From Epiperipatus broadwayi (lineage: Eukaryota > Onychophora > Udeonychophora > Euonychophora > Peripatidae), in assembly GCA_028023455.1 (NCBI GenBank), contig JAQFVV010006542.1, positions 263,001 to 327,000 of the forward strand: 64,000 bases of DNA, in the 5' to 3' direction. Below the pieces are notes generated by a model. The model made no database searches and was not told the DNA's origin. It saw only the letters and a program-made list of their open reading frames with translations. Position numbers and translations under genes: made by a program. Positions 28,089 through 38,068 of the stretch are shown piece after piece; the stretch's first letter is position 1; every line of letters starts with the position of its first letter.

Positions 28089-30272
28089 ATGAGTGAAAAC
28101 AAAGATAATCATAGTATTTCTGAGGATTTGGAAGGATCCCAAGAGTTACAATCCCCTGATACACAGACTCCATATTTTAGTGTACAATTAAAAGAGGAAG
28201 GGGAAGATTTGGATATAGCTAACCCAGAAGAAGCCACAATAATAAAGGGAAAACATGAAAATGAGCCAGATCAATTAATGAGAAATACATTGGAGGAATT
28301 CTTGAAAAAATTAGAAAAATCAAATAGTGAATTGAAAAGTCAGATACAAAACTCAAATAGTGAATTAAAAAGTGAATTAAAAAGTCAGATCCAAAACTCA
28401 AATAGTAAATTAGAACAATCAAATAGTGAATTAAAAAGTCAGATCCAAAACTCAAATCGTAAATTAGAACAATCAAATAGTGAATTAAAAAGTCAGATCC
28501 AAAACTCAAATAGTAAATTAGAACAATCAAATAGTGAATTAAAAAGTCAGATCCAAAAATCAAATAGTGAATTAAATAGTGAATTAAAAAGTCAGATACA
28601 AAATTTAAATATTAAATTAGAGAATCAAATGCAGGAGATCAAAGAGACATCTCAAAATCAAGTACAGGAGATAAAGGACTTAAGGGAAGATTTGAGAAAT
28701 CATGTAGAAGAATCAAAATTGGCCTCTGAAAAGCTGGAAATAAGAATAAGGAAAGAGATCGAAACAAATTCTGAAAGGGCAGAAAATATGATTGAGGCTA
28801 TCCAGCAGGACTTTAAAAGTCAATATATTGTATTAAACAATGAAGTACAGGAAATAAGAAATTATCAAAAGGAAACAGTAGTATTTCAAAGAGAAGTTCA
28901 GGATAGAGTTGAATCTATTAAGGGAGAATTAGACAGTGCTAGAAGTGAAGTTAGTAATTTGAAAGAGGAAGTTAAAAATATAACTCTAGCACCTGACAAT
29001 GTAGTGAAAGGATGTCAGAGCCAGATTACCAGATTAATAGCTAAACTAGAAACTCAAGAGTTGACCCAATGTGAGATTAATCAAAATCTAGAAAGTGAGC
29101 TAAGTCAAGTTATGGGAAGAGTAGAAAATTTTAATGATATAATAAAGAGTAATGCACAGCTATTACATAATAATCTCCAAGATGAAATAGGGGAATTAAT
29201 GACTCAGTGTGAGAGTAAAGTCTATCAAAGGTTAGAAGATAAATTCGGGATAGATAAAGATGAAACTATTAACCAATTGGAACAACAGATTAAACACTTA
29301 AATGTAGGCCTAAAAGATAGTTCAAAGAGAATAGACTGTGAATGGCAGAACTATAAGTTAGAATTAGAGAGTCGAATGCAAGCTATAGACTATAATAGGG
29401 ATAATTTTACAAAAAGTAAAAAAGTTGTTCAAAGTAAAGGTTTATCTGAAACTCAAGTAAAGGAAACAAATAATGGTCATAATAACCAAGTAATATCTGA
29501 GTTACATACGGTAATTAATCCAGTAGAATCAATATACGATCCATTAAATGAGGCTAGAAGTAAAGTCATGCTAGAGCCAGAAAGTAATAGCTCCATGGCC
29601 TTAAAATTCTTAAAAATAAAATTTTTTAGAGGTGAATATCTGGAGAATCCACACGAGTATCTCCAGAATCTGGAGGAGTTATTCACCTTATGTCATTTAT
29701 CTGAGATAGAAAAGATTGCTATTGCCGCTAACCATTTGTGTGCAGCATCTAAAGACTGGTGGCAATCATTATTTATTAAACCAGAAACATATGGAGACTT
29801 CAAATATCTTATGTTAGCCAGTTTTTGGGGGGAAGACCGCCAAGATAACCTGAGATATCAGATATCTCAGGAAAGATATCATGTAAATAAGGGTAGTTAT
29901 ACTCAGTTTTTCAGGAGTCAGGCCGTCAAATTGAAAACCTTGACAGCTTATCCTTTATCTGAGACACAAATTGTGCGAATAATTCGCCATAATCTGCCAA
30001 GGCATATAGAGCAGATCTTGATTGCTGCTGACAGACATACCATAGAAGAGGTAGTAGAAATTTTAGATTCGTTAGAGACCAGCGATAGGAATATTGATAA
30101 TAGAATTAGGGTAAATAGAGACACCCATCCGATGGTGAGTAATATCAATTTCGCAGATAGGTCACATATGGGAAGGAGGAAGTTAGTTAAAAAAAAGGAT
30201 ATTATAGGACGAATCCCTATGGTAGACAGAATAGCCACCTCAGTAGGCCAACAGTTAAGAGTAGAATTCTGA
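28089..30272 (+). CDS. gag: Gag-like protein of element B, 727 aa, with long coiled coil
   Basis: In the family Gag forms the cytoplasmic virus-like particle that packages element RNA. Residues ~1-75 are acidic and low complexity. Residues ~75-180 are a polar repeat region (SNSELKSQIQNSN units) continuing into a predicted coiled coil to about residue 300, with more helical, charged sequence to ~440. The conserved Retrotrans_gag core is at ~500-660: FFRGEYLENPHEYLQNLEELF, then AASKDWWQSL and a QERYHVNKGSYTQFFR stretch. I see no CCHC zinc knuckle after it, and the frame ends at a basic tail. The ATG has A at -3. The stop lies 148 bp before the pol ATG in another frame. The coiled coil makes the protein much longer than typical gypsy Gag (~300-450 aa). 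Confidence 0.9.
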   Translation: MSENKDNHSISEDLEGSQELQSPDTQTPYFSVQLKEEGEDLDIANPEEATIIKGKHENEPDQLMRNTLEEFLKKLEKSNSELKSQIQNSNSELKSELKSQIQNSNSKLEQSNSELKSQIQNSNRKLEQSNSELKSQIQNSNSKLEQSNSELKSQIQKSNSELNSELKSQIQNLNIKLENQMQEIKETSQNQVQEIKDLREDLRNHVEESKLASEKLEIRIRKEIETNSERAENMIEAIQQDFKSQYIVLNNEVQEIRNYQKETVVFQREVQDRVESIKGELDSARSEVSNLKEEVKNITLAPDNVVKGCQSQITRLIAKLETQELTQCEINQNLESELSQVMGRVENFNDIIKSNAQLLHNNLQDEIGELMTQCESKVYQRLEDKFGIDKDETINQLEQQIKHLNVGLKDSSKRIDCEWQNYKLELESRMQAIDYNRDNFTKSKKVVQSKGLSETQVKETNNGHNNQVISELHTVINPVESIYDPLNEARSKVMLEPESNSSMALKFLKIKFFRGEYLENPHEYLQNLEELFTLCHLSEIEKIAIAANHLCAASKDWWQSLFIKPETYGDFKYLMLASFWGEDRQDNLRYQISQERYHVNKGSYTQFFRSQAVKLKTLTAYPLSETQIVRIIRHNLPRHIEQILIAADRHTIEEVVEILDSLETSDRNIDNRIRVNRDTHPMVSNINFADRSHMGRRKLVKKKDIIGRIPMVDRIATSVGQQLRVEF
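28318..28620 (+). repeat. In-frame tandem repeat in gag (54 bp units, 45 bp at the ends)
   Basis: The AGTCAGAT landmark recurs at 28338, 28383, 28437, 28491, 28545 and 28590. Spacings are 45, 54, 54, 54 and 45. All are multiples of three, so the coding frame is kept and 15- and 18-residue units result. In the 18-residue unit the aliphatic residues are spaced 4, 7 and 7, compatible with a heptad/hendecad helix. The antisense 114-residue frame here is a shadow. Confidence 0.95.
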
Positions 30273-30420
30273 ATGAGAATCAGCCTTCTACTAGTGGTAT
30301 CCCAACAATACCAAAGAAAAATATAAAAGGTAGTAAAAGTAGCGGGGCATTAAATTAAAAAGGACCTCGCAGGAATGTTCCTCACTTCGGGGCCCTATTT
30401 TTAAACATAGGGGGAACAGT
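30273..30420 (+). other. gag-pol spacer of element B
   Basis: Between the gag stop and the pol ATG. The pol frame is closed upstream at 30331-30342 (several stops), so no simple frameshift joins the two frames in this copy. A +1-type frame just after the gag stop reads a Pro/Ser/Thr- and Lys-rich stretch that may once have been the Gag tail. Confidence 0.6.
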
Positions 30421-32376
30421 ATGATGTGGATTATCAATAATATAGACCTTGACATTGATTATTTGGAACCTGGCAAAATGTCTGAGCCACCTATCTTGTA
30501 CAACTGTCCCATGATAAAGATTATAATTTCAGGAATTGTTGTCAACACCTTAATTGATTCAGGCAGTCAAGCTTCCTTGTTGTCTGAAGAAACTTACTTG
30601 AAAATTCAGTCAGCTGACCAATCTATTACAATTTTACCAACTAAGGTGATTAGGGTAATACTTGCTAATGGAAAGAAGACAAAGTTATCTAATAGACAGG
30701 TTTTTATTACATTAAAAATTAATTTGTGCAAATTTGAGCATGTCTTTTTAATCATGCCAGGTTTGATTCATGAAGCCATAATTGGTTCGGATTTCATGAC
30801 TCTAAATAATTGTTATATTAATTACAGAGATGAAACTTTTGGATGTAAAGAGGAGATTTGCCCTCTTGTAGTCAATTGTAATAGTCAGATGAATCAATTA
30901 ATGACCATACAGGAGACAACAGTTGATGTAAATATTAAAGTTAAGTTGGATGGTTCATGTATTATTGGCACAGAATACTATAAACCATTTTTCCAGTTGT
31001 TGTTCCAGTATCGTTGTGTTTTCTCCAAAATACCTGGTATATTAAAAGGGTATGTCCATAGAATCAATTTGAAAGATAATGAGCCTTTCCAGAAGCGTAC
31101 TTATCCTATTCCTTATCAATACCAGGCAGAGGTTCAACAGCAGATTAATAAGATGATTGACTGGCAAATAATTAAGCCCAGCCCTTCGTCTTATGTGAAT
31201 CCATTAGTAGTAGTCAAAAAGAAAGATGGATCCATTAGAGTCTGTCTGGATGCCCGTACACTTAACCAGCATACTGTCCCAGAGCATGACATACCATCAC
31301 CTATTCAGGAATTATTGACGAAGTTCAAAGGGAAGAGCATATTCTCCACATTTGATTTAACCGCCAGCTATTGGCAAATCCCACTCCACAAAAATGATCA
31401 AAAGTATACGGCATTCCGTTACCAGGGCCAATCTTATATTTTTCAAAGGATGCCCTTTGGTTTAATTAATAGTGGGGCTGGCCTTATCAGATGCTTGAAT
31501 ATGGTCTTTTCAAAAGAACTGAAAAATTTGTTAGTTATATATGTCGATGATATTGTCATTGCTTCGGAAAATTTAAATGATCATTTACAGCATCTTAGCA
31601 TGTTTCTTTGTGAGTGTTCAGATAACAATATAAAAGTCAACTTAGAAAAATGTATTTTAATTGCCCAAGAAATCTCTTTTCTTGGTCATTTGGTTAGTGC
31701 TGAAGGGGTCAAACCTCACCCAGACAAAATTGCCGCCATTCAAAGGTTTCCCGTCCCTAAAACCAGAAAGCACTTGAGATCGTTTTTGGGACTGTGTAAT
31801 TACTATCACAGGTTTTATAAAAAATTTTCATATGATACTATGCACTTATCTGTTTTATTAGAAAAGTGTGAAAAGTGGAGGTGGACCCAGGAACATACAA
31901 GGGAATTTCAAATTGTTAAAGATAACTTTTTAAAAACAGTAATTTTAGCCTATCCAGATTTAAATAAAGAGTTCTATTTGCAAACCGACAGTAGTGGGTT
32001 TGGTTTAGGGGTGATTCTATACCAATTTAATGAGAATAAGGAACCTAGAGTCTTATATTTTTTAAGCCGACATTTAAGGGGAGCGGAACTTAACTATACC
32101 ACCACAGAAAAAGAGGCATTAGCTGTTGTGTGGGGATTTCAAAAACTTAGACAGCTTTTGTTGGGATCAAAAATTATAGTATTAACTGATCATCGTAGTT
32201 TAGAGTTTCTCAACAGGAGTTACCTTAATAATGAAAGATTAATCAGATGGAGCCTCTATCTCCAACAGTATCAGTATGAAATCATATATTGTTCAGGACA
32301 GGATAATGTCATTGCAAATTTTCTTAGCCGCAATCCTGTTTCTGTTAATTATCAGAACCCCATACTGAAAATATAA
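30421..32376 (+). CDS. pol: Pol of element B: aspartic protease, reverse transcriptase, RNase H (651 aa)
   Basis: Retroviral-type aspartic protease: LIDSGSQASLLS with the catalytic Asp at residue 46, and AIIGSDF at the far end of the fold. RT runs from ~residue 209 (GYVHRINLKDNEPF) to ~410, with FSTFDLTASYWQIPL (first catalytic Asp), RMPFGLINSGA and YVDD at 374-377. RNase H follows with TDSS (Asp ~523), TTEKEALAVVW (Glu ~565), VLTDHRSLEFL and a final NVIANFLSRNP. In the family this polyprotein matures Gag-Pol, copies the RNA to DNA and removes the RNA template. All RT/RNase H acidic residues that I can check are present. The frame stops at 32376, 12 bp before the integrase ATG in a different frame. 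A start at 30421 or 30424 is possible; translation may depend on readthrough or reinitiation. Confidence 0.95.
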   Translation: MMWIINNIDLDIDYLEPGKMSEPPILYNCPMIKIIISGIVVNTLIDSGSQASLLSEETYLKIQSADQSITILPTKVIRVILANGKKTKLSNRQVFITLKINLCKFEHVFLIMPGLIHEAIIGSDFMTLNNCYINYRDETFGCKEEICPLVVNCNSQMNQLMTIQETTVDVNIKVKLDGSCIIGTEYYKPFFQLLFQYRCVFSKIPGILKGYVHRINLKDNEPFQKRTYPIPYQYQAEVQQQINKMIDWQIIKPSPSSYVNPLVVVKKKDGSIRVCLDARTLNQHTVPEHDIPSPIQELLTKFKGKSIFSTFDLTASYWQIPLHKNDQKYTAFRYQGQSYIFQRMPFGLINSGAGLIRCLNMVFSKELKNLLVIYVDDIVIASENLNDHLQHLSMFLCECSDNNIKVNLEKCILIAQEISFLGHLVSAEGVKPHPDKIAAIQRFPVPKTRKHLRSFLGLCNYYHRFYKKFSYDTMHLSVLLEKCEKWRWTQEHTREFQIVKDNFLKTVILAYPDLNKEFYLQTDSSGFGLGVILYQFNENKEPRVLYFLSRHLRGAELNYTTTEKEALAVVWGFQKLRQLLLGSKIIVLTDHRSLEFLNRSYLNNERLIRWSLYLQQYQYEIIYCSGQDNVIANFLSRNPVSVNYQNPILKI

Positions 32377-32387
32377 TTATTTGTAAT

Positions 32388-33608
32388 ATGTCTAGTTTGT
32401 TAGAGGAAGAAATAGTTAGAGATTATACAAATTTAGAATTACTGCAAGCACAGGATGCTAGGCTGGAGAAAATTGTTCACTTCTTATCAGATCCAGCTAA
32501 ATTAGGTCAGAAAAGTAGATATGCTGATAGAATGAGAGAGGGGTATAAGTTTAAAGATAGAATTTTAATGAAGAAATTAAAAAGGGGAGATGAAAATTCT
32601 TGGAGAGTGATTATTCCTTTATGTTTAGTCAATAAACTCATAGATTATGTTCACACCCAATATGGACACTATGGAATTCAGAAAATTGAACCTATTATTA
32701 AGAAGCATTTTTATTTTCATAAGATGTCTGAATCCATTGCCCGTAGACTTAGGGAATGCGAGATTTGTTTAAAAACTAAGTTTCAAAATAAATCGTATGT
32801 GGGAACACTTCAACCCATACTGCCCAGTCAGTCCAATGAATTATTGGCACTGGACTTTTATGGACCACTTCCACCTTTCAACCGTCAAAAATTTATTCTT
32901 GTGATGTATGACGTTTTTACCAAATATGTCTCTGCTTACCCAGTTCCAAAAACAGATGCTAAGAATGTTATTAAGTGCTTGGAAACTTATCAAATTCCAT
33001 TAATAGGAAAACCAGCTTCAATACTTACCAACCACACTACTGCATTCATTTCTGGTACATGGAAAAAGTGGGGTAAGAAGCAAAATATTCAACATATCAT
33101 GTGCTCGATTAGAAATCCCCAATCCAATCCAAGTGAAACAATCATGCGTGAGATAAGTAGGTTGTTCCGAGTATATATGGAACGGGATCACAAACAGTGG
33201 GTTAATAAGTTGCCACAGGTGATTAATTATATAAATATAACTATTAATGAGTCTACTAGGATGTCTCCAATTCGGCTGCACTTTGGTAGACCTGAACCTT
33301 TACTAATCAAAACACCGTTACCCGTAATAGTGGAAAATATTAATGTGGAACATGACCAAGCACTGGCCAGAATTAACCTTAAAAAGATGGGTGATAAACG
33401 CACTCGTTATTCCAAAACCAGTCCACATCCTTTTAAAGTCCATGATTTTGTTTTAATTAGAACTCCCCATGTGAGTAATCTCCGGAAACATGTGTTTAGA
33501 AAATTAATGTATCTTTATGAAGGCCCCTATGAAATTGTGAAACAAGTGGGTGAGAATGCCTTTTTAGTCTCAACCCCTGATGGAACAAGAGGTACCTATA
33601 ATGCCTGA
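32388..33608 (+). CDS. int: Integrase of element B (406 aa), second catalytic Asp replaced
   Basis: Zinc-binding H2C2: His89, His94, Cys124, Cys127 (HTQYGHYG ... CEIC). Core: Asp156 in LLALDFYGP, then Asn215 (AAC, 33030-33032) in ILTNHTT where the family, including copy A, has ILSDHG, then Glu250 in NPQSNPSE. The C-terminal part has RLHFGR and, near the end, YEGPYEIVKQVG and GTRGTYNA. Integrase splices the cDNA into host DNA and needs all three acidic residues, so this copy is predicted to be catalytically dead. The frame is open back to 32349, just upstream of the ATG, and overlaps the end of the RNase H frame. This means a one-base shift around 32349-32376 would join them. Either a lineage-specific frameshift signal or a mutation could explain that. 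Domain assignment is secure. Confidence 0.93.
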   Translation: MSSLLEEEIVRDYTNLELLQAQDARLEKIVHFLSDPAKLGQKSRYADRMREGYKFKDRILMKKLKRGDENSWRVIIPLCLVNKLIDYVHTQYGHYGIQKIEPIIKKHFYFHKMSESIARRLRECEICLKTKFQNKSYVGTLQPILPSQSNELLALDFYGPLPPFNRQKFILVMYDVFTKYVSAYPVPKTDAKNVIKCLETYQIPLIGKPASILTNHTTAFISGTWKKWGKKQNIQHIMCSIRNPQSNPSETIMREISRLFRVYMERDHKQWVNKLPQVINYINITINESTRMSPIRLHFGRPEPLLIKTPLPVIVENINVEHDQALARINLKKMGDKRTRYSKTSPHPFKVHDFVLIRTPHVSNLRKHVFRKLMYLYEGPYEIVKQVGENAFLVSTPDGTRGTYNA

Positions 33609-33749
33609 AGCTTACTACCATATCCCAAGAAAAATTAAATCCTTAAAACTGTATTTATTGACATAAGAAAGAAGTAGGATATAAACTTAGTAATACCATA
33701 AGAAGTGTTAAAAAATGCATATATTATTTTATTTTTTATTTATTATAAC
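33609..33749 (+). other. Element B 3' untranslated spacer
   Basis: Short AT-rich spacer between the integrase stop and the polypurine tract. Nothing else seen. Confidence 0.5.
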
Positions 33750-33760
33750 GGTGGGAGAAT
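33750..33760 (+). other. Polypurine tract of element B
   Basis: GGTGGGAGAAT lies directly before the 3' LTR start TGTAACC. This is the expected place and base content for the second-strand primer and confirms the LTR boundary. Confidence 0.85.
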
Positions 33761-36700
33761 TGTAACCTAGTGTTATTGACACTTGGTTTACTTGGCATTA
33801 TTTCTGCAGGAAAACAATGCTATTCTTTAAAGAAATAAAAAAATAAAATAACAATAGTAATAATTGACTAATAAAGTATGCTATTCACTCACTTTGGCAT
33901 GTTTTGGGTGAATAACTAATAGATTTAGTAATGCAATATCATTTTTAAAAAGAACATGAATAATTTAATTAAGATATTAATAATTAAAGCAAATTAATAT
34001 AGTATAAAAACAAATATCATAAACAGTAATTGATTTTGGATGGGTAGAGGGGAAGAAGAGATGAATGTCTTATCATAGAGAACAATAACTTCTGGTAATT
34101 CCATTTGTAGAAAATGAGCTATAAATTACTGATAATTATCATTAATTAAATGTATTTATTATTTTTTTTATTGTCAAATCACTTTGTAATCTATTTAAAT
34201 AATACTAAAACTATATGATTGTAATAGGTTTTTCCTTTCTTTTGTTTATGTTATAATCAAATGATTATTTTTCTGGAAGAGGTCGCTAAAGTAAAAAAAA
34301 AAATATAGTCTGCTTTTAGTTTTCAAGGAAGGAACAGTGCTGAAATTTGGTAACTCAATTTTTTTCATTTTATTTTGCAGAAATAAATGTAATCAAAGTA
34401 AAATTTTAATAATATAATGTGTGGCTAAAATTTTTTGATAAGACATCCTGATTTTCTGTGCCATCTGCCTATTTAAAAACCTTTTATACTTAAAATTTTA
34501 TCGTCTTGCGCTAAAGTTCAAAAATGACAGAATTAACTAAGGGAATCACGAAAAGTGTTATTATGTCTAAATTAAGGAAGATAAATGATTTCCAAATGAG
34601 AAATAATTATTTAGTAACTTTGTATCACTTGTTAATATTTTTTTGGTATAAAAAAAAAAAAAAATAAGTGAAAGAAATATTTTGAAACCAAGGAAAATCA
34701 ACTAGAAACATTTTCGCGCTCTTTCTCAATATTGTCTGCCTTTACAAGTAATGTAGTTACATACGTTAAAATATGTTTTATTCACCAAGAATTGTCTGGA
34801 AATAATAATAATGATAAATAAGATTAAATTATGCACCTGTATATTTTTTAAAAGAAAAAAATAAATAAAGAAATATAAACTTTCTCAGAGTAAATTTAGG
34901 AAAAGTTATATAGGGGCATTCTTACGGAGAAGTTACCATTAAAAAAATTTATAATTCCTAAAGTATGAACAAAACCAAATATCTTAGTGATTTAATGATA
35001 AAAATAAATGATATATTATATTACACATCAGTTGGATATATTAAAACTTTCTATACATGTAAATCAGCTGCAGTTATTATCAGAATAATCTCTCAGAAAA
35101 ATTGCGCATTTTCGTCCATAAGTAAGCTAGCTAATATGAATTGTACGTATCGTCAATAATAAAAAGAAAAAGAATTGTGTATGTTTATCGTCTATCGTCA
35201 ACTGTTCATTATGTTATAATATGTATATTTTATTTTCTATGGATCCCAAAATTGTAGCAGTTTAATTCAAGTAAGAATTAATCTTCAATTCTGCTATATT
35301 TTTCTTTACCTAATTTATTAAACGCACAAAATAAGAGAAAACTTTTATTTAAAGGAAATAATACCATGCGTTTATTGTTTTTAAACTTGCTTCGTGAAAT
35401 ACGACTGGATAAAGCTCTTCAATTGCTCAACAGAAAAACATTTTCTAATGAGAGAGTATGCACTTGTTAATTAATGATTGTTTAAAACTAAGTTATAAAA
35501 TGATATGTATTTTTTTTGTTATATCACATAGGTTAAAGTCTGTATGGTCAAGTGATATTTAATAGCCTTGTAATGACAAAGGTATGTTTTAATATAATTA
35601 TTATAGGTTAAGTTGATATTTAACACGAAAGAAAAAAATCTATAAAATATGTTTTAATTATTACATACAATTGTAGGTACAAATTTTGTATGTTAGATAC
35701 GTAAAAGAAAATATTTAGATATTTAAGGGGTAAAATAAATATTGAAAATTATCAGAACTAAAAAAAAAAAAAAAAAAAAAATGCTATAACAAAATATTTC
35801 TTGTTAAAGTTTTGAAACGAATTTATACTGTATTAATTGAGGAATTTATTCCTAATTATTCTTAAATAACACATCCACTTTATTTAGTTTAAGATAGTAT
35901 GCTACCAACTATTTTTGAATGTTCCTTTATTAAAATTAAAATTATTATACTTTTATTCTATGATGTCCATTGATTTCAGATGTTGATCAAAGTATACACG
36001 GTAACATAAGTTTATTATAATCAGTGTATTTACTTATCCTGCCCAGATATAGCATTGGTATATGCTTAATATTCGCATAGGTAATAATTATAATGTATTT
36101 ATTTTGTGGGATGAAAAATGATCTCCCCAAAAGCTTTGTTTTCCATGAGAGGAAGATTTTAAATATAATGTTCGGGTATGTTTATAGCCCAAGTGATCGA
36201 TTCTCATAGATAGGACGATCAAGAATTTATCTAGCATTTAGTATGCTTCATTCGTTTAAATCCCAGGAGAGGATTGTATTTGGTGTGTGTTCATTGTATG
36301 CCCAAGTAAGAGGCAAGAAACCACCAAAATATTTTAATGTAGTAGATTACTTTACAGACCTTCGTGGTTATTCCATATTCCTCATGTGAAAATAAAGATA
36401 GCTCCACCATGGAAGGTGTTGATTATTGTGCTTAATTTTGAAAGTTCGGGCAAGATAAAGGATATATTGGAGGTGTTAGTTCCTCAAGATCCACTTTAGT
36501 ATAAATAGTGCGTTAGTAACTAAGATCGATATCTGTATTGTGCTGCTAAATATTGCTAGTATTTGACAAGTAAATCAATGGAGAAAGTAGTTAAAATTGC
36601 ATAATTTAAAATGCTTATTTACTGAAGGAATATTCAAATGCAATATTTAATTCTGGTTAGTAATTAAATAATACTCATATTTAAAATTATACGTATGAAT

Positions 36701-38068
36701 AAAATTTGTATCATAACTTAAGTTAGCATTAAGTTAAATGTAAGATGGTAAGTGTAACTTCTGATAACTGGCCTATAATTAGAATAGGTTATCCCATTAA
36801 AGACCATAAATAAAGTAAATGTATTAGAAATAAATTTAATATTTTGCGTATTGCATATGATGGGATTAATCATTTAAAAAAAAAAAAAAATAGTTAGTCA
36901 ATAATTTTGAATAAAAGCTTCTACAAGGTTACCAAAATTTAATAAACAATGTATTGGTAATGAAATGTACTTTTAGTTAATCAATCCATATGATTGCATA
37001 CAGGAGAAGTAGTAACCTCTAATCCATAACCAAAAGAGTATACAGATTAATGTCAGTTATATTTTATATTTTTGTATTACTATGGGATTATTGAATAAAT
37101 GTTCATATATTTTTTTTTGTGATAATAATAAATTATAGTCTTGTTAAAATTTGTTGTAGATTCATTTTTTTTGTTTTTATATGCTAAATATAAGTGTTTG
37201 CACAATATTTGCAAAACCTTTTCTTGAGTCCGAAATCATTCCAAATTCTTAAAAACTTAATATACCAGATAAATAAAGTTAAGCAGATCGGAATATGTCA
37301 TTATATTTTAGTTTAATGATAATTATTTATGGAGTTGAAAACTTAAGACTAAACATCCACCTTTGTGTAAAGAAAAAAAAAAAGAATTTATTCCCAAACC
37401 ATTAACTTTGGTTGCACATTATTCCATTCCCATTTAGTTAAATTGTCTAAGTAATAAGTCTTAGTTATATTATTGTGTTGTCATGGATGATGGAAGGACA
37501 CAAAAAGCACCCCTGTCTTTTTATTATTTGACTGAGATTCTAAAAAAAAAAAAAAAAAAAAAAAAAGGGCTGTGTTATTCAAAATTATACGTCATTATTG
37601 AATAGAATTATCATCTCTTTAAATAATATAGCAGTGGATATGAGAGATGAAGACACATTGAAATTTAAGTAAAATAAATGTTTCCTATAGCCGACTAGAA
37701 TGCCAGTCATATGCGACAACACAATACTGCCGAGCATTTCCTTACATTAAACAAAGAACCCTGAGATTAATATTATTATAATTCTTCTTTAAATTAATAA
37801 GTGATCAATTATTGTTGTTATTACAATCGTGGCATGGCTTAAGGAATTGAATGTACAATTGTATTATATGAAAAGTATTTAGATCATATTGGAAAATTAA
37901 TGGATATGTTGCTTTATTTTGGGTTGCCTTAACAACAACCTGAAAAATTGGTGTCAACAAGTGCAGACAAAATAACCTAATACAGCTCAGAGTAAAATTA
38001 GTGTCTAAGTGCAAACTAAACTAATAGATAATTACAGAATAAACAGAGGTTATTTTTATTAGGTTAGA
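33761..38068 (+). repeat. 3' LTR of element B (~4.31 kb)
   Basis: Near-identical to the 5' LTR, with single-base changes and poly-A length differences. Relative to the 5' copy it has an extra ~21 bp (about 37938-37958) and a differing last ~100 bases before the shared GGTTAGA end. It is followed by an AT run matching the target tract. Confidence 0.9.
36500..36507 (+). promoter_or_regulatory. TATA box of element B 3' LTR
   Basis: Exact counterpart of the TATAAATA at 25971 in the 5' LTR. As the 3' copy it would drive transcription outwards into the right flank. Confidence 0.45.

Noticed and set aside
28219-28563. 114-residue minus-strand open frame with repeated segments
   Set aside because: Antisense shadow of the gag repeat; the plus-strand gag frame is long and carries the family core.
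28318-28620. Regular 54 bp spacing that could suggest a CRISPR-like array
   Set aside because: Units are contiguous, in frame with gag, have no unique spacers, and the genome is eukaryotic.
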